A stretch of 64,000 nucleotides of DNA, taken from Bacteroidales bacterium. Its GTDB lineage: Bacteria; Bacteroidota; Bacteroidia; Bacteroidales; UBA932. The DNA lies in assembly GCA_017935505.1 (NCBI GenBank), contig JAGBHM010000033.1, positions 124,001 through 188,000 of the forward strand. Reading direction: 5' to 3'. This document shows, in pieces, positions 46,544 through 56,022 of this stretch. The position numbers and the translations under genes are program-made. Each line of letters opens with the position of its first letter. Position 1 is the stretch's first letter. The notes under the pieces were generated by a model, which was given only the letters and a program-made list of their open reading frames with translations, did not search any database and was not told where the DNA came from.

Positions 46544-46984
46544 TTATCCGATTATTACTAGTGGAGCACCCTCAAGTACTGAATCACCTTTATCTACTTT
46601 AATAGCTGTTACTGTACCATCAGCAGTGGCCTCAATAACATTCTCCATTTTCATGGCCTCAAGAACCATAACTTTCTGTCCTTTCTTAACAGCGTCACCA
46701 ACTTTAACGCTAACCTCAAGTATAACACCTGGAAGTGGTGAAGTTACAGTTTCTCCAGCACCAGAAGCGGCTGCAGGTTTCGCTACAACACCGGCAGGGG
46801 CAGCACCAGCTGCTTTAGGAGCAGGTTTTGTAACAACAGTAGCAGCAGGTTTTTTAGTGATAGGTTTCTCAAACTCAACCTTAAAAGGAGTTCCGTTTAC
46901 CTCAACCTCTGCGATATTATCATCTACTTCGTTAACGGTTACAGCATAATCGTTACCGTTAATTTTCAATTTATATTCTTTCAT
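46544..46984 (-). CDS. Biotin carrier protein of the decarboxylase
   Basis: A 146-residue protein. The C-terminal biotinyl domain (residues ~75-146) contains the biotinylation motif VLEAMKMENVIEA, with the lysine of MKM as the attachment site. An Ala/Pro-rich flexible linker (KKPAATVVTKPAPKAAGAAPAG region) joins it to an N-terminal extension beginning MKEYKLKINGNDYAVTVNEVDDN, as in Bacteroidetes decarboxylase gamma-like subunits. It shuttles the carboxyl group from the carboxyltransferase to the membrane beta subunit. Confidence 0.93.
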   Translation of the reverse strand: MKEYKLKINGNDYAVTVNEVDDNIAEVEVNGTPFKVEFEKPITKKPAATVVTKPAPKAAGAAPAGVVAKPAAASGAGETVTSPLPGVILEVSVKVGDAVKKGQKVMVLEAMKMENVIEATADGTVTAIKVDKGDSVLEGAPLVIIG

Positions 46985-47001
46985 CAGTTTTCTTAGTTAA
47001 A

Positions 47002-47991
47002 TTATTTTCTTTTGTTTACTTGTGGAGTCTCTCTCAATGTATAGATCTTAGAACTCCAAGGTGAGTAAGATTTTGACTCTTTGTGGATTGTAAGAATAGT
47101 ATTCTCAAAATCGTGAGCCTCATTGTCAATTTTGTACAAATGCATTGCCATTGATATTGCAGCATATGTTTCTGCTGAAACCTGACCTGAAGTATCTGCT
47201 TTGTCGCGGTTGGCAACAGTTTTAGTAGCCTCTTTCGCATTAGCAGATTTCTTCTGGATATGGAACTTGCCGATTCTCTTGAATATGAAGTACAAAATGA
47301 TTAATGAAAGGAATGTAACAAGCATAGCAGAGATTGTAAGGAAGAGTCCATATGGATCAACTTCTTTAAGCTGTGCGCCTTTTGATACTCCATCCAGAGT
47401 GATGTTGTTGGTACTAGGAGTCGGATTTGCACATACTACCCATCCCTCAACTGAAGGATCATCAATGTTAGCTTTGGCCTTCATTGACTTATTGATTGAC
47501 TGATAGACAAAACTCTCCTGTTTGTTAGTTCCTTCACCATCAACTTTTCTTGCATATGATTGATTTGTATCCAATTGAGGCAGTACCACTTTATCAACAA
47601 TAGTTCTGCCATCGGCTGATACAAACAAGATTTCTTTCACACCATCAAGGGTGAAATTAAGATGGAATGTACCTTTCTCTTTAATGCCATCAGCCCAAAA
47701 TAGAATATGCTGGCGTGGTTTGATTTGAGTGAGTACATCTCCCTTAGGAATCATATATTTGGTAAGATTATTGGGATCGTCAGTAAGATAACAACCCGCA
47801 ATATTTACTGTACCATATGAAGTGTTGAAAAGTTCAATCCAGCCGCTTCTGTAGCCATAGTCATCTTCAAATCCCTCTGTATTTGTAACGACAACCTCGT
47901 TCAAACGCATATCGGAGATGTTCTGGGCAAAAGCAGAAGTGGTGCTCAGAAGAACTGCCAACAATATGAATAATTTAAAGTATTTCTTCAT
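47002..47991 (-). CDS. OadG-like decarboxylase subunit with exported lamin-tail domain
   Basis: A 329-residue protein with three parts. A signal peptide (residues 1-22, ending AFAQ) precedes a lamin-tail-type domain (about residues 27-190: RLNEVVVTN, RSGWIELFNTSYGTVNIAGCYLTDD, LDGVKEILFVSADGRTIVDKV). A single membrane helix (LFLTISAMLVTFLSLIILYFIF) and a Lys/Ala-rich cytosolic tail with SAETYAAISMAMHLYK follow, the latter matching OadG-family subunits. Standard OadG proteins are about 80-100 residues and lack the exported part. Its place between the carboxyltransferase and the biotin carrier supports the OadG role. The extracytoplasmic domain's job is unknown. Confidence 0.8.
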   Translation of the reverse strand: MKKYFKLFILLAVLLSTTSAFAQNISDMRLNEVVVTNTEGFEDDYGYRSGWIELFNTSYGTVNIAGCYLTDDPNNLTKYMIPKGDVLTQIKPRQHILFWADGIKEKGTFHLNFTLDGVKEILFVSADGRTIVDKVVLPQLDTNQSYARKVDGEGTNKQESFVYQSINKSMKAKANIDDPSVEGWVVCANPTPSTNNITLDGVSKGAQLKEVDPYGLFLTISAMLVTFLSLIILYFIFKRIGKFHIQKKSANAKEATKTVANRDKADTSGQVSAETYAAISMAMHLYKIDNEAHDFENTILTIHKESKSYSPWSSKIYTLRETPQVNKRK

Positions 47992-48008
47992 CTTTTTGTT
48001 TGTTTTAA

Positions 48009-49562
48009 TTATAGAGGAAGGTTGTCGTGCTTTTTAGCAGGATTTGACAATTTCTTGGTAGCAAGCTGCTGAAGAGCGCGGATTACGCGGAAACGGGTGT
48101 TACGAGGCTCGATAACATCATCGATGTAACCATATTTGGCTGCATTGTATGGGTTAGCGAATGCATCTCTGTACTCTTTCTCTTTCTCTGCTGCAAATGC
48201 TGCAGGGTCAGCTGCCTCTTTCATCTCTTTGCTGTAAAGTACGCCGATAGCTCCTGATGGACCCATTACGGCAATCTCAGCTGAAGGCCATGCATAGTTG
48301 ATGTCACCTCTCAAATGTTTAGAGCTCATCACACAGTATGCACCACCATATGCTTTACGCAATACAACTGTAACTTTTGGAACAGTAGCCTCGCCGTATG
48401 CATAAAGAAGTTTTGCACCGTGAAGGATAATTCCACCATACTCCTGTTGTGAACCAGGCAAGAAACCAGGTACGTCAACCAAAGTAACCAAAGGAATGTT
48501 GAATGCGTCGCAGAAACGTACGAAACGTGCAGCTTTTCTTGAAGAGTTGATATCAAGAACACCTGCAAGAACTTTAGGCTGGTTAGCAACGATACCAACA
48601 GCCTGACCGTTGAAGCGAGCGAAACCAACTACAATGTTCTTAGCATAGTCTGCGTGAACCTCAAGGAATTTGCCATCATCAACAATACCGCCGATAACCT
48701 CGTATACATCGTAAGGTTTGTTAGGGTTATCAGGAATGATGTCGTTAAGTACATCATCAAGTCTGTCGATAGGATCTGAAGTCTCAACAACTGGAGTCTC
48801 CTCAAGGTTGTTCTGTGGAAGATAGCTCAAAAGGTCTCTGATAACCTGGATACCCTCTTCCTCTGAGTTAACTGCAAAGTGTGCAACACCGCTCTTGCTT
48901 GCGTGTACGCTTGCACCACCGAGGTTCTCTTGTGTAATATCCTCACCTGTAACTGATTTAACAACTGTAGGACCTGTAAGGAACATGTAGCTTGAGCCTT
49001 TGGTCATGATGTTGAAGTCGGTAAGAGCTGGTGAGTAAACTGCACCACCTGCACATGGACCGAAGATTGCAGAAATCTGAGGAATAACACCTGATGCAAG
49101 AATGTTTCTCTGGAATATTTCAGTATAACCTGCCAAAGCGTTTACACCCTCCTGGATACGTGCTCCACCTGAATCGTTCAAACCGATAACAGGGGCACCC
49201 ATTTTCATTGCCTGATCCATGATCTTGCAGATCTTCATTGCGAAGCTCTCAGAAAGTGAACCTCCGAATACAGTGAAGTCTTGTGCAAAAACATAAACAA
49301 GACGGCCATCTATTGTACCATAACCGGTAACAACACCATCACCCAAAAATGTGGTTTTCTCCATTCCGAAGTTCTGGCAACGGTGAGTTACAAACATATC
49401 ATACTCTTCGAAGCTTCCCTCGTCAAGCAGCATGTTGATTCTTTCACGAGCAGTGTATTTGCCTTTAGCATGTTGCGAGTCAATTCTTTTTTGACCGCCA
49501 CCCAAACGCGCTTTTTCACGAAGTGCGATAAGCGCTTTAACTTGTTCAAGTTGTTGGCTCAT
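48009..49562 (-). CDS. mmdA: Acyl-CoA carboxyltransferase (methylmalonyl-CoA decarboxylase alpha subunit)
   Basis: A 517-residue carboxyltransferase that moves the carboxyl group from an acyl-CoA (most likely methylmalonyl-CoA) to biotin. Family blocks are [52 protein letters not shown] (the first oxyanion hole), [28 protein letters not shown] and [16 protein letters not shown] (the second). Neighbouring methylmalonyl-CoA epimerase and sodium-pump subunits point to Mmd, but propionyl-CoA carboxylase activity shares this fold. It starts 29 bases after mce. Confidence 0.93.
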   Translation of the reverse strand: MSQQLEQVKALIALREKARLGGGQKRIDSQHAKGKYTARERINMLLDEGSFEEYDMFVTHRCQNFGMEKTTFLGDGVVTGYGTIDGRLVYVFAQDFTVFGGSLSESFAMKICKIMDQAMKMGAPVIGLNDSGGARIQEGVNALAGYTEIFQRNILASGVIPQISAIFGPCAGGAVYSPALTDFNIMTKGSSYMFLTGPTVVKSVTGEDITQENLGGASVHASKSGVAHFAVNSEEEGIQVIRDLLSYLPQNNLEETPVVETSDPIDRLDDVLNDIIPDNPNKPYDVYEVIGGIVDDGKFLEVHADYAKNIVVGFARFNGQAVGIVANQPKVLAGVLDINSSRKAARFVRFCDAFNIPLVTLVDVPGFLPGSQQEYGGIILHGAKLLYAYGEATVPKVTVVLRKAYGGAYCVMSSKHLRGDINYAWPSAEIAVMGPSGAIGVLYSKEMKEAADPAAFAAEKEKEYRDAFANPYNAAKYGYIDDVIEPRNTRFRVIRALQQLATKKLSNPAKKHDNLPL

Positions 49563-49591
49563 TTTGTATTTTTTTAAGATTTAGATTGAGT

Positions 49592-50008
49592 TTACAGTTT
49601 TGATGGATCCTCGCAGATCTCGGTAAGAACACCTAGAGTTGATTTTGGATGAAGGAATGCAATGTTCAAACCTTCTGCACCTTTTCTAGGAGCTTTGTCA
49701 ATAAGTTGAACGTCTTTAGATGCAAGCTCATCCAAAGCAGCCTGCACGCCGTTGCTTGCAAATGCAATGTGGTGAACGCCTTCGCCTTTTTTCTCAATGA
49801 ATTTGGCAATTGTTCCCTCTGGAGAAGTGCTCTCCAAAAGCTCGATCTTAGTTTGGCCGATTTTGAAGAAAGCGGTTTTAACCTTCTGGTCTGCAACCTC
49901 TTCAATTGAATAGCATTTCAAGCCCAATTTCTCTTCATAGTAAGGAATAGCAGTCTCCAATGATTTAACTGCAATACCAATGTGTTCTATATGTGTTAGT
50001 TCCATCAT
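49592..50008 (-). CDS. mce: Methylmalonyl-CoA epimerase
   Basis: A 138-residue vicinal-oxygen-chelate protein that interconverts (R)- and (S)-methylmalonyl-CoA. Metal ligands are visible in HIEHIGIAVKSLE (His), GEGVHHIAFAS (His) and GVLTEICED (Glu). It is the first gene of the decarboxylase operon. It links the mutase product to the decarboxylase, which supports the assignment of the operon to the propionate pathway. Two in-frame ATG codons (50008 and 50005) are adjacent; either could be used. Confidence 0.95.
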   Translation of the reverse strand: MMELTHIEHIGIAVKSLETAIPYYEEKLGLKCYSIEEVADQKVKTAFFKIGQTKIELLESTSPEGTIAKFIEKKGEGVHHIAFASNGVQAALDELASKDVQLIDKAPRKGAEGLNIAFLHPKSTLGVLTEICEDPSKL

Positions 50009-50060
50009 TAAAATATTTAAATGATTAAAAAATTAGATTAAGCATGGTTACTTTAATATG

Positions 50061-50068
50061 CAAAAGTA
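50061..50068 (-). promoter_or_regulatory. Probable -7 box of the mce-mmd operon
   Basis: On the minus strand TACTTTTG followed by C (TAnnTTTGC) lies about 53 bases before the mce start codon. No good -33 TTTG is seen at the right distance, so confidence is moderate. Confidence 0.45.
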
Positions 50069-50146
50069 CGAAATAATATAACTTCGTCATAAAAATTATC
50101 AAAAAAAATGAACTTTTTTCATCTAATTGTTTTTGAAAGGGATAAA

Positions 50147-50179
50147 AAAAAAGGACGACTTGAAGAGCCATCCTTTTTT
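50147..50179 (-). terminator. Terminator of the TPR-yebC transcript
   Basis: On the minus strand AAAAAAGGATGGCT and AGTCGTCCTTTTTT form a 14-base-pair stem with two G-U pairs and a five-base loop, followed by more T. It begins 17 bases after the yebC stop. Confidence 0.85.
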
Positions 50180-50196
50180 ATGATATATATTTGAGC

Positions 50197-50931
50197 TTAT
50201 TCCTCTGAAGTGTCGAGAAGATGGTACACATTCTGTACATCATCATCATTCTCCAATTTCTCGATAAGTTTGTCGAGTTCAACTCTGTCCTCTTTTGCAA
50301 CTTTCTTCAACTCGGTGGTAGGAATTCTCTCAAACTGTCCTGATTTGAGCTCGTAACCGTTCTCCTCAATGAATTTCTGGATTGCACCATAAGACTCGAA
50401 TGAACCGTAGATTACAATTACATTCTCATCCTCCTCATCTTTGAATACCTCCTCTGCACCGTAGTCAATAAGCTCAAACTCAAGCTCTTCCAAATCTACA
50501 GGGTTAGCTGAAGTCATTTTGAAGACACATTTGCGCTCGAACATGAAATCCACGCTTCCAGATGTTCCCAAAGAGCCGCCGAACTTGTTGAAATAGCTTC
50601 TTACATTTGCAACGGTTCTGGTTGGATTGTCGGTTGCAGTCTCAATGAGGAATGCAATACCGTGAGGACCATAACCTTCGTATACAACCTCCTTGTAATC
50701 TGCGGTATCTTTCTCAACAGCCCTCTTGATAGCCCTCTCGATGTTCTCTTTAGGCATGTTCTCACTCTTTGCAGTCTGGATCAAACTGCGCAGATGAGGG
50801 TTGCCGTTAGGATCCGGACCGCCGGCCTTTGCAGCTATTGTAATCTCTTTTCCAAGTCTTGTAAAAACGCGGGCCATATTGCCCCAACGTTTGAATTTCC
50901 TCTCTTTTCTAAATTCAAAAGCTCTTCCCAT
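50197..50931 (-). CDS. yebC: YebC/PmpR family DNA-binding regulator or translation factor
   Basis: A 244-residue YebC-like protein. The opening GRAFEFRKERKFKRWGNMARVFTRLGKEI and GGPDPNGNPHLRSLIQTAKSENMPKENIERAIKR are nearly invariant in the family, as are YEGYGPHGIAFLIE and GTSGSVDFMFERK. Some YebC proteins act as transcription regulators; others have been linked to relief of ribosome stalling. Which applies here cannot be told from sequence. It follows the TPR gene by ten bases and ends at a terminator. Confidence 0.95.
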   Translation of the reverse strand: MGRAFEFRKERKFKRWGNMARVFTRLGKEITIAAKAGGPDPNGNPHLRSLIQTAKSENMPKENIERAIKRAVEKDTADYKEVVYEGYGPHGIAFLIETATDNPTRTVANVRSYFNKFGGSLGTSGSVDFMFERKCVFKMTSANPVDLEELEFELIDYGAEEVFKDEEDENVIVIYGSFESYGAIQKFIEENGYELKSGQFERIPTTELKKVAKEDRVELDKLIEKLENDDDVQNVYHLLDTSEE

Positions 50932-50941
50932 TTCTCAACAA

Positions 50942-51616
50942 TTATTTTGTATTCTGGATACGCGAAATATATTTGTTAATATCATATCCTTCTGCTGATT
51001 GAGGATATTTTGATTTAATCTCTTCGTACATCTCCAGAGCTTTGGCGCTCTCGCCCAACTCCTCATACATGATACCGGCTTTCAAAAGGTAAGCCGCTGC
51101 AAAAAGATTGTCTGCATATTTTGCAGCCTTAACATACTCAGCAGCTGCAGCTTTGTAATCGTTCAAGCCTGCATAAGCATCACCTGTACAAGCAATTGCT
51201 CTTGCCGACATAATAGCGTCACTTCCTTTGTATTTTTTGAGGTACTCTGCAGCCTCTTTGTAGTTGCCCAATTGCAATTCGCAAACACCTGCATAGAAAT
51301 ATACAGCCTCACCGGCATTGTTGCCGTACTCCTCGATCACCTGTTTGAAACCCAGGGCATTGCCGTCGCCATTAAGTGCTTTTTCAAACTCATTGCCCCT
51401 GAAATACTGCTCAGCTGCAAATGTTTGACCAATAGCCTCCTGCTGTTTTGGAAGGTGAATGAAATGGTAGTATGCAAATATAGCAGCCGCTACAATAACT
51501 ATCGCTGCAATGCCATATAGCATATGTTTTTTGTAAGTCTCAAAGAATTTCTCTGTTTTCGACAGAGCTTCACCCACATTGATTTCTGGGTCCTGAATGT
51601 TGTTAGTATTAGCCAT
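50942..51616 (-). CDS. Membrane-anchored tetratricopeptide-repeat protein
   Basis: A 224-residue protein with a short cytosolic start, one membrane helix (HMLYGIAAIVIVAAAIFAYYHF) and a TPR domain, seen as repeated helix pairs such as AVYFYAGVCELQLGNYKEAAEYLKKY, ARAIACTGDAYAGLNDYKAAAAEY and AAYLLKAGIMYEELGESAKALEMYEEI. The layout resembles YfgM, a periplasmic chaperone-associated protein. TPR proteins of this form commonly sit opposite recF in Bacteroidetes. It is co-transcribed with yebC. Confidence 0.88.
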   Translation of the reverse strand: MANTNNIQDPEINVGEALSKTEKFFETYKKHMLYGIAAIVIVAAAIFAYYHFIHLPKQQEAIGQTFAAEQYFRGNEFEKALNGDGNALGFKQVIEEYGNNAGEAVYFYAGVCELQLGNYKEAAEYLKKYKGSDAIMSARAIACTGDAYAGLNDYKAAAAEYVKAAKYADNLFAAAYLLKAGIMYEELGESAKALEMYEEIKSKYPQSAEGYDINKYISRIQNTK

Positions 51617-51751
51617 TTTATATAAATATTACTTTTTTTGCCACATAATTTTTTGCAGGCTGCAAAATTACAATAATTTAGCGAATAGCAAAGATATTTT
51701 TGGTGTTTTTATCGCTTTTTTATCCATATCTTTGCAGATATACTATTTGAT

Positions 51752-52861
51752 ATGTATCTCAAACGCATTTTAATTTCCAATTTCAAAAATATCCGTGAGG
51801 CCGATCTCTGCTTCAGCAGAAAGATCAACTGCATTTCGGGAAACAATGGGGAGGGTAAGACAAACCTGCTCGATGCCATCTACTATCTCTCGATGACAAA
51901 GAGCTACTTTAACTCTTCCGATTCATACACATTTACCTTTGGGGAGAGCTTCTCAGCCCTCAATGGAGGCTATGTTATGGATGATTCTACAGAGGAGAAC
52001 ATAAGTGTTGGGGTAAAGGCCGGCGGTGAGAAGATTGTAAAGAGAAATGGCAAGGCATATCAGCGTGTATCGGAGCATATAGGTTCCATTCCAATTGTAA
52101 TGGTTTCTCCATCAGATACTTCACTTATAAATGGAGGAGGTGAGGAGAGGCGCAAATTCATAAATTCAATCCTTTCCCAGGTAGACAAGGAGTATCTCAG
52201 GAGGGTAATGCGCTACAATCAGCTGCTTGCCCAGCGCAACAAACTGCTGAAAATGCCAGGAATTCAGAGTGATCTGCTTGAAACATTGAATGAGCGGATG
52301 GGGCCCGATGCACACTACATATATATGAAGAGAATGGAACTCTGCCTCTCCCTGCAGGAGATGGCAAAGGAGTTCTACTCCAAATTGAGCGGAGCAAAGG
52401 AGGAGGTTTCGCTGGAGTACATTTCGGATCTGCATGATGCAGAAGAGCATTCACTAGAACATCTGTTTGCCAAGAATTATGAGAGGGATCTCATCCTCAA
52501 ATATACATCCTCCGGAATACATCGTGATGATGTGGGTTTTACACTTGGCGGTCATCCTATTAAAAAGTGCGGATCCCAGGGGCAGCAGAAGAGTTTTCTA
52601 ATTGCCCTTAAGCTGGCACAATTCACCCTCATGAAGAGACTGCATGGTTGTGCACCCATTCTTCTGCTTGATGATGTATTTGATAAACTCGACATGCAGC
52701 GTGTTGAATACCTGTTGGGACTGGTTGCAAGTGATGAGTTTGGCCAAATTTTTATATCCGACAGCAATAAGGTGAGAATGAGTAAGATAGCACAATCTGT
52801 AACAAAAGAGTTACAAGCATTTGAAGTGATATCTGGAGTGTACAGCAACTCAGAAGAGTGA
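51752..52861 (+). CDS. recF: DNA replication and repair protein RecF
   Basis: A 369-residue SMC-like ATPase that helps RecA load at gapped DNA with RecO and RecR. The Walker A motif is GNNGEGKTNLLDAIYYL (near residue 30), the ABC signature region is around GSQGQQKSFLIALKLAQF and Walker B is PILLLDDVFDKLD. A TATCTTTGC box at 51727-51735 is 17 bases before the ATG. It is followed after 40 bases by the DUF721 gene, as in most Bacteroidetes. Confidence 0.96.
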   Translation: MYLKRILISNFKNIREADLCFSRKINCISGNNGEGKTNLLDAIYYLSMTKSYFNSSDSYTFTFGESFSALNGGYVMDDSTEENISVGVKAGGEKIVKRNGKAYQRVSEHIGSIPIVMVSPSDTSLINGGGEERRKFINSILSQVDKEYLRRVMRYNQLLAQRNKLLKMPGIQSDLLETLNERMGPDAHYIYMKRMELCLSLQEMAKEFYSKLSGAKEEVSLEYISDLHDAEEHSLEHLFAKNYERDLILKYTSSGIHRDDVGFTLGGHPIKKCGSQGQQKSFLIALKLAQFTLMKRLHGCAPILLLDDVFDKLDMQRVEYLLGLVASDEFGQIFISDSNKVRMSKIAQSVTKELQAFEVISGVYSNSEE

Positions 52862-52901
52862 TAACATAATTGTTATATTAATTGATTTCTAAATATTTAG
52901 T

Positions 52902-53192
52902 ATGCAGCGAAGCAATACAAACAAAATGGAGGCCCTTATCAACGAATTTATAAGGGAACAGGGGCTTGAGGAGGGTTTGCAACGTGTACGTATATATAAG
53001 GTATGGGATCTTGTTGTAGGGGAGAAGGCTGCTTCATGCACAACGGGAAAGTATTATAACAAAGGTATACTCTACTGCACTGTCAACTCATCCCTGTTGC
53101 GTTCAAGCATAGGATTCCAGAAAACAGAAATCATCTCCCGCATGAACTCTATGCTCAATGGAGAGATGATTTCAGATATTGTGCTGAGATAA
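52902..53192 (+). CDS. DUF721 (DciA-like) protein
   Basis: A 96-residue protein. Its family pattern is MEALINEFIREQGLEEGLQRVRIYKVWDLVVGE, then CTVNSSLLRSSIGFQKTEIISRMNSML. DUF721 members include DciA, which assists loading of the replicative helicase DnaB in bacteria lacking DnaC. This is the short form without the N-terminal DnaB-binding extension being obvious, so a helicase-loading role is probable but not certain. It ends one base before the stop of the convergent TonB receptor. Confidence 0.88.
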   Translation: MQRSNTNKMEALINEFIREQGLEEGLQRVRIYKVWDLVVGEKAASCTTGKYYNKGILYCTVNSSLLRSSIGFQKTEIISRMNSMLNGEMISDIVLR

Positions 53193-53193
53193 T

Positions 53194-55482
53194 TTACAGA
53201 GCTATTTTCAAACCAAAGTAGAGGCTTCTCGGCATCATTGGACCATACATGTAGCCGGAATCTCTCTCCACACCCTTGTCGAAATCATCCTGGAATGAAT
53301 CAAAAATATTCATGACTCCGGCATGCAGCTGCAATTTTGCGAACTGGAATACTCTGAAGTCATATGCAATTTTGAAATTTGCATCAAAAAACGACGGAGT
53401 CTCAACTGCTGTATCGATCTCTGCTCCGGAACTCTCCATATGTTGTACGAGCATACTTCCAGAGTATGTTCCGGTCAATGAGAGGGAGAGCTTGCGTGTT
53501 GGAGTGTACTGCATTGTGAAGTAACCATATAGATCCGGTGTGCGGAACATTCTCTTGGAAGGTGCCACATCCGGATTCTCACTCCACTCTTCCGGCTTTT
53601 TATAACGGCTGCTCTGCCATGTGAGGCCTGCCTGTATCTGGAAGTCATTCTCCAGCACCGCCTTGCCCTCTAGGTTCATTCCCATCACAGTTGCACCGTC
53701 TCCATTGTAGCGCTCCTGTACCTGGTTGCCTTTTTCGTCAAATTCGTCGAGCATCCTTATTGTAAAGACATCCTTGAGGTCGGTATAGAAGAGTTCCAGC
53801 ATGAAATTGGTTGCAATCTTGTTGAAATTGTGGTACCAGTCGGCAGAGAAGCTCACGCTATTTGAACTCTCCTGCTTGAGGTCGTCTGCAAGTACGGTAA
53901 CAACCCTCTCTCCACCCACAATTGCAATGTGAAAATCCTCATCAAAAGCCTGTGGAGCCCTGAAACCTGTAGAATATGAGAGTCTGAAATTGAGTTTTGG
54001 CGAAGGGTTGAACCTGATGTTGGCCCTTGGCGAAACTATAACATGGTCAATAAGAGAGTGTTTGTCGAGACGTGCTCCAATGAGGAATCCCCATTTTTCA
54101 CTCCTCCACTCATTCTGGAGATATGCCGAATAGATATTTACCTTTTGGGTTACATCATGGTTATACCCGATAGTTACATCATTCAGATAGTTGTAATTAT
54201 ACTCAATTCCACCGGTGAGTTCGGCTGGCATGAACCACAGCCTGTCAAACGAATGTATATATTGGGCACCTCCAACTGCTACAAGGTCGTGTGTTGAACC
54301 GTAGGCATTTGGATCCTGGTTGCTGCCATAATAACTGTCGCGTTTTGTATCCCTTAGTGCTGCATATATATTGTAGCGGTTCTTGTAATCTTTGCTCCAT
54401 ATATCATATGTAATGTTTCCGGCATTGATATTATGGTCGGTCTGCTCTGCAATCATAGCCTGATGAGGAGGAACCGACAAGTTGTCTCCACCTCTCCTGA
54501 ATTCATTTGTGCCGCTGTACTCAGCCCTCAGTTTTGAATTCTGGGAGAGGTTGAAAAACGAGTTGATTCCAATGGTCTTGGAGTCTATTTTACCGATTTC
54601 GCTGAATCCGTCGCCGTTGTGGTCATATTCATCCCTGTTTCGGCTCTGGCCATAGATAAAGAGTCCTGTTCTTCCGTTATTGCTTACAATTGAACCGTTT
54701 GCAACGGTATTGTTGTCCAGTGCCCCGGATAATCCGACAGATGTGAGTGTATGGCTTATCTCTGCTGTGTTTGTAACCGGATCTTTTGTTATAATATTGA
54801 TTGTACCTCCAATTGCTGAAGAGCCGAAGAGGGCCGATCCTCCTCCGCGCATCACTTCAACTCTGTCGATCATTGTAGCAGGAATATGTTCAAGACCATA
54901 GACCCCGGCCAGTGCAGAGAATACAGGTTTGGAATTCATCAATATCTGCGAATAGTGGCCGTCGAGACCATTGATTCTTACCTGATTAAAGCCGCAGTTC
55001 TGGCAATTGTTCTCAACTCTCACACCTGGTTGAAAATTAAGACCTTCTGCAAGGCAGGAAGCCCCTACAAGTTCAAATATCTGCTTATTCACAACATTCA
55101 CCAGGGTGGCGCTATGCCTCTTTTTTGTTTCACTGCGGTTTCCTGTAACAACCACCTGCTCAAGCTGCAGGGCATCCTCTTCTATCTCAAAACTTACGGT
55201 CAAGGTCTCATCTCCTTTAATTATTATGGTTTGTGTAGAGGTAAGGTATCCGACACCTGAAGCTGCTATCTTATACTCTCCTTCAGGTATATTTGTAAGT
55301 TTGTAATGTCCTGTTGCATCGGTACTTGTGAATATTGTTGTTCCCTCTATGTGTATTGAGATGAATGGTAGATGTTCTTTGGTTTTGCTGTCAACAACAT
55401 GCCCTATGATATGTGCATCCTGGGCAAAAGCGGCTGAGCAGGCCATAATTACAGCCAGCAGAGCCATATATATTTTTTTCAT
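53194..55482 (-). CDS. TonB-dependent outer-membrane receptor with Cys-containing plug
   Basis: A 762-residue receptor. A signal peptide (residues 1-20) is followed by a CarboxypepD-like domain (~22-100), the plug from VVTGNRSETKKRH (about residue 110) and a 22-strand barrel ending SLYFGLKIAL. The plug contains VRVENNCQNCGFNQVRINGLDG with Cys160 and Cys163 in CxxC spacing and a third Cys at 143. This plug subtype recurs in Bacteroidetes receptors for small ligands, probably metals or haem-like compounds. The product of the gene just upstream (55582-55929) is His-rich and is likely co-transcribed. Confidence 0.93.
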   Translation of the reverse strand: MKKIYMALLAVIMACSAAFAQDAHIIGHVVDSKTKEHLPFISIHIEGTTIFTSTDATGHYKLTNIPEGEYKIAASGVGYLTSTQTIIIKGDETLTVSFEIEEDALQLEQVVVTGNRSETKKRHSATLVNVVNKQIFELVGASCLAEGLNFQPGVRVENNCQNCGFNQVRINGLDGHYSQILMNSKPVFSALAGVYGLEHIPATMIDRVEVMRGGGSALFGSSAIGGTINIITKDPVTNTAEISHTLTSVGLSGALDNNTVANGSIVSNNGRTGLFIYGQSRNRDEYDHNGDGFSEIGKIDSKTIGINSFFNLSQNSKLRAEYSGTNEFRRGGDNLSVPPHQAMIAEQTDHNINAGNITYDIWSKDYKNRYNIYAALRDTKRDSYYGSNQDPNAYGSTHDLVAVGGAQYIHSFDRLWFMPAELTGGIEYNYNYLNDVTIGYNHDVTQKVNIYSAYLQNEWRSEKWGFLIGARLDKHSLIDHVIVSPRANIRFNPSPKLNFRLSYSTGFRAPQAFDEDFHIAIVGGERVVTVLADDLKQESSNSVSFSADWYHNFNKIATNFMLELFYTDLKDVFTIRMLDEFDEKGNQVQERYNGDGATVMGMNLEGKAVLENDFQIQAGLTWQSSRYKKPEEWSENPDVAPSKRMFRTPDLYGYFTMQYTPTRKLSLSLTGTYSGSMLVQHMESSGAEIDTAVETPSFFDANFKIAYDFRVFQFAKLQLHAGVMNIFDSFQDDFDKGVERDSGYMYGPMMPRSLYFGLKIAL

Positions 55483-55581
55483 GGTTTGATTAAGAATATA
55501 ATTATTGCCCCTCTGCTCAGTAGCCCGGGGTTATATTATATGTAAAGGCAGAGCAGAAGGAGATTTGTAAAAGCCCCACAA

Positions 55582-55929
55582 TCAGTATTGGATGTGATGA
55601 TATGCAGGTGGGCCCCTCAGCTTTGAAGTGGTCTGCACCCTTCCTGAATAGTTGCTCTCATATTGTACGGTGAGAATGGCTATGCATTCTGCAAATTCCT
55701 TTGGCAGAGCAATGTCGGGAGCAGTGTTTATAGGGGTTGAGTTGAAGGCAAGAATAAGCTTTGCAACCCCCTCTGTATGGCTGTTGCCTGAAAATGGGTG
55801 GGCATGTGAAATAACCTCCCCATCATAATTGTGATAATGGAGGAAGGTGCCGTTGAGAAGAAAATAGAGGGCCAGATATATGGCCGGCATCACCTTTATT
55901 ATACTTCTGTATTTTTTTGTATTACCCAT
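55582..55929 (-). CDS. Small His-rich membrane-anchored protein upstream of TonB receptor
   Basis: A 115-residue protein of unknown function. One N-terminal hydrophobic segment (VMPAIYLALYFLLNGTFL) is followed directly by a His cluster, with His31, His33, His42, His44 and His51, and two more His near the C-terminus. The spacing (HYH, then SHAH, then H) is consistent with metal binding. On the minus strand TACCTTTGC at 55939-55947 is a likely promoter. The stop lies 99 bases before the receptor's ATG, with no strong terminator between them. It may be a cell-envelope metal-binding partner of the receptor. Confidence 0.7.
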   Translation of the reverse strand: MGNTKKYRSIIKVMPAIYLALYFLLNGTFLHYHNYDGEVISHAHPFSGNSHTEGVAKLILAFNSTPINTAPDIALPKEFAECIAILTVQYESNYSGRVQTTSKLRGPPAYHHIQY

Positions 55930-56022
55930 AAATCCGTAGCAAAGGTAGTATATTCTTCTTTTTCTTAAATACCTAGTTATTGCGATTTTTACTAAATTTG
56001 TGCGATTTTTACACTATTGGAA

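Noticed and set aside
55483..55581. Riboswitch in the gap before the TonB receptor
   Set aside because: A TCTGCTC/GAGCAGA inverted repeat is present, but the gap is under 100 bases and lacks the conserved boxes of cobalamin or other common riboswitches.
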